Shown piece by piece: positions 62,901 to 64,000 of a stretch of 64,000 bases of DNA (positions are counted from its first letter, which is position 1; every line of letters starts with the position of its first letter). The position numbers were made by a program, and so were the translations under genes. The notes below the pieces were generated by a model. The model searched no databases, was not told the origin of the DNA, and saw nothing but the letters and a program-made list of their open reading frames with translations. Origin of the DNA: Malurus cyaneus samueli (taxonomy: Eukaryota > Chordata > Aves > Passeriformes > Maluridae); NCBI GenBank assembly GCA_009741485.1, contig CM019215.1:76882512-76946511 (forward strand). The letters run 5' to 3'.

Positions 62901-64000
62901 TATATTTTAAAATCTTTATTTCATTTCTTCTTTTAAAACTTGCTTGAAAACTAATCTCACTGGATTAAACAAAGCTAAGTGGACCTAAGCTATTAGAAAT
63001 AACACATTTTTCCTCACTGAACTCAAAAAACTAGACCATACTGGCTGATTAAGTGGCTGAATTTTCACCTATCTTGGCCTCTATCAGTTTGGAAAGTTAT
63101 GTGTATGATGGCCTTGAATGATGAGATGTGTGAATGTATTTGTACTCATGGGTACTCACAGATCTTAAGCTTTTGACTCTATAAAATAATCTCTGTCATC
63201 TGTTCATCTTCTCTCTTTTCATTTGTCCAAGACTATTTGGATCACCATTTTTCACTTGGAAAAATGGTTTTGCTTCCCTTTCTCGGTATTTTTACTTGGC
63301 ATTTATTAGGATTGTACATAACAATAACCAAAATATTTACTTTAGATATTGTTCAGAGAGACAAAGAAACATTTAAACAAAACTAAGAATACTTTCTAAC
63401 ATCCTGGTCCTTTTTCTTGTTCTCCAGTATAGAGATATTAATTATATTCCTACAATTTGTAACTGGCTAATTAAATTACCTGTCTGAGTATCTTCTTTTT
63501 CTGCCTCAATTTATTTACATGAAAAATGTGTTGACCATGTTAATTAAATGTACTGGATGTAATAATGCAGAAAGCAGCATTAGTGCTTTCATGGTAAACA
63601 AACAGACAGACTATATATATAATTACCACTGGGAAACACGGTTTAAATACCTTTTTAAGAGCATCAAAACTTAAGTCAACAGGAATTCAGCTTTGGTACA
63701 TCCTTTGAAATATAAGAATCCCAAATGCTGCAGCAACTGTTCAACAGGCTGTTTTTTTCCAAAATACTAAACTATAGTATGGTTCTCAATCAAAAAAAAT
63801 CTCCACTGATGGGGACACAGCCCTGGTAGTTTGTTGCTCTGTATTTGCAAATAACAATCCCTCTGTGATCTCTGTATCCATTGTGTTCAAGGCAGAAGGT
63901 ACAGACTGAGTTTAGAACATTTACTCACTATTGAGAGCCCTGAAAAATTAATGAATTTTACAATTAAACATTAATTAAATATAGAAGGACTTATTAATTA

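Larger units (their letters stand above)
52441..64000. other. Gene-free AT-rich DNA with simple repeats
   Basis: No recognisable gene. Homopolymers are T11 and T23 separated by one A (52951-52985), A30 (58003-58032, after an A/C-rich lead from 57959), a short A run near 58680 and T21 (58977-58997). Other simple repeats are (AAAAC)n at 59952-59978, a TA/CA-rich stretch at about 61550-61615 and TATATATATA near 63613. A short tandem duplication lies at 57225-57262. Open frames of up to 122 codons (54141-54509, minus) are hydrophobic and unrecognised. Confidence 0.55.

Noticed and set aside
1..64000. CRISPR arrays, bacterial operons, tRNA or rRNA genes
   Set aside because: No spaced direct repeats, ribosome-binding sites, tRNA cloverleaf cores or rRNA segments were seen. 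Repeat content is vertebrate.

Overview
This window looks like AT-rich, gene-poor nuclear DNA from a bird. The evidence is in the repeats: a 3' fragment and a separate 3'-UTR fragment of a CR1-type LINE (the dominant avian LINE), and two solo LTRs whose U3, TATA and polyadenylation blocks match the class III (ERVL-like) LTRs I know from songbirds and other neoavian genomes. Alu, B1/B2, L1 and bacterial-type gene organisation are absent. A few very old amniote-type SINE remnants (MIR-like) are also present.

I found no protein-coding exon that I can recognise. The open frames longer than 100 codons fall in low-complexity tracts, in repeats, or in AT-rich DNA with no recognisable motif. The window is best read as intergenic or long-intron sequence.

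Layout. 1-5162: plain AT-rich DNA. 5163-5495: a 333-nt polypyrimidine microsatellite. 5496-14847: AT-rich DNA with simple repeats. 14848-15365: an older solo LTR. 15366-17806: AT-rich DNA holding a weak candidate spliced exon (16434-16927). 17807-18178: a hairpin followed by an A/C-only block that flips to a G/T-rich block. 18179-25200: AT-rich, with a purine-rich patch near 22.0-22.2 kb. About 25,390-25,960: the only CpG-rich, promoter-like segment, with a candidate untranslated exon on the minus strand (25576-25712). 26-34.6 kb: AT-rich, with two notable palindromes. 34.68-34.84 kb: MIR-like SINE. 36137-36234: a perfect 36-bp inverted repeat. 36.73-36.77 kb: a tandem decamer next to a perfect CRE palindrome. 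39268-39821: a younger solo LTR with a near-matching target-site duplication. 42.62-43.49 kb: CR1 reverse-transcriptase fragment, plus strand. 45.08-45.29 kb: CR1 3'-UTR fragment, minus strand. 50.9-52.4 kb: an unexplained segment of higher GC. 52.4-64 kb: AT-rich DNA with simple repeats.

No set of genes works together here. If there is a gene, the most economical reading is that its promoter and a 5' untranslated exon lie near 25.6 kb and the rest of the window is intron or flanking DNA. Long A or T homopolymers, many carrying C or G interruptions, are scattered at unusual density and are not attached to any recognisable SINE. I did not find a convincing new biological system; the findings list the best leads.
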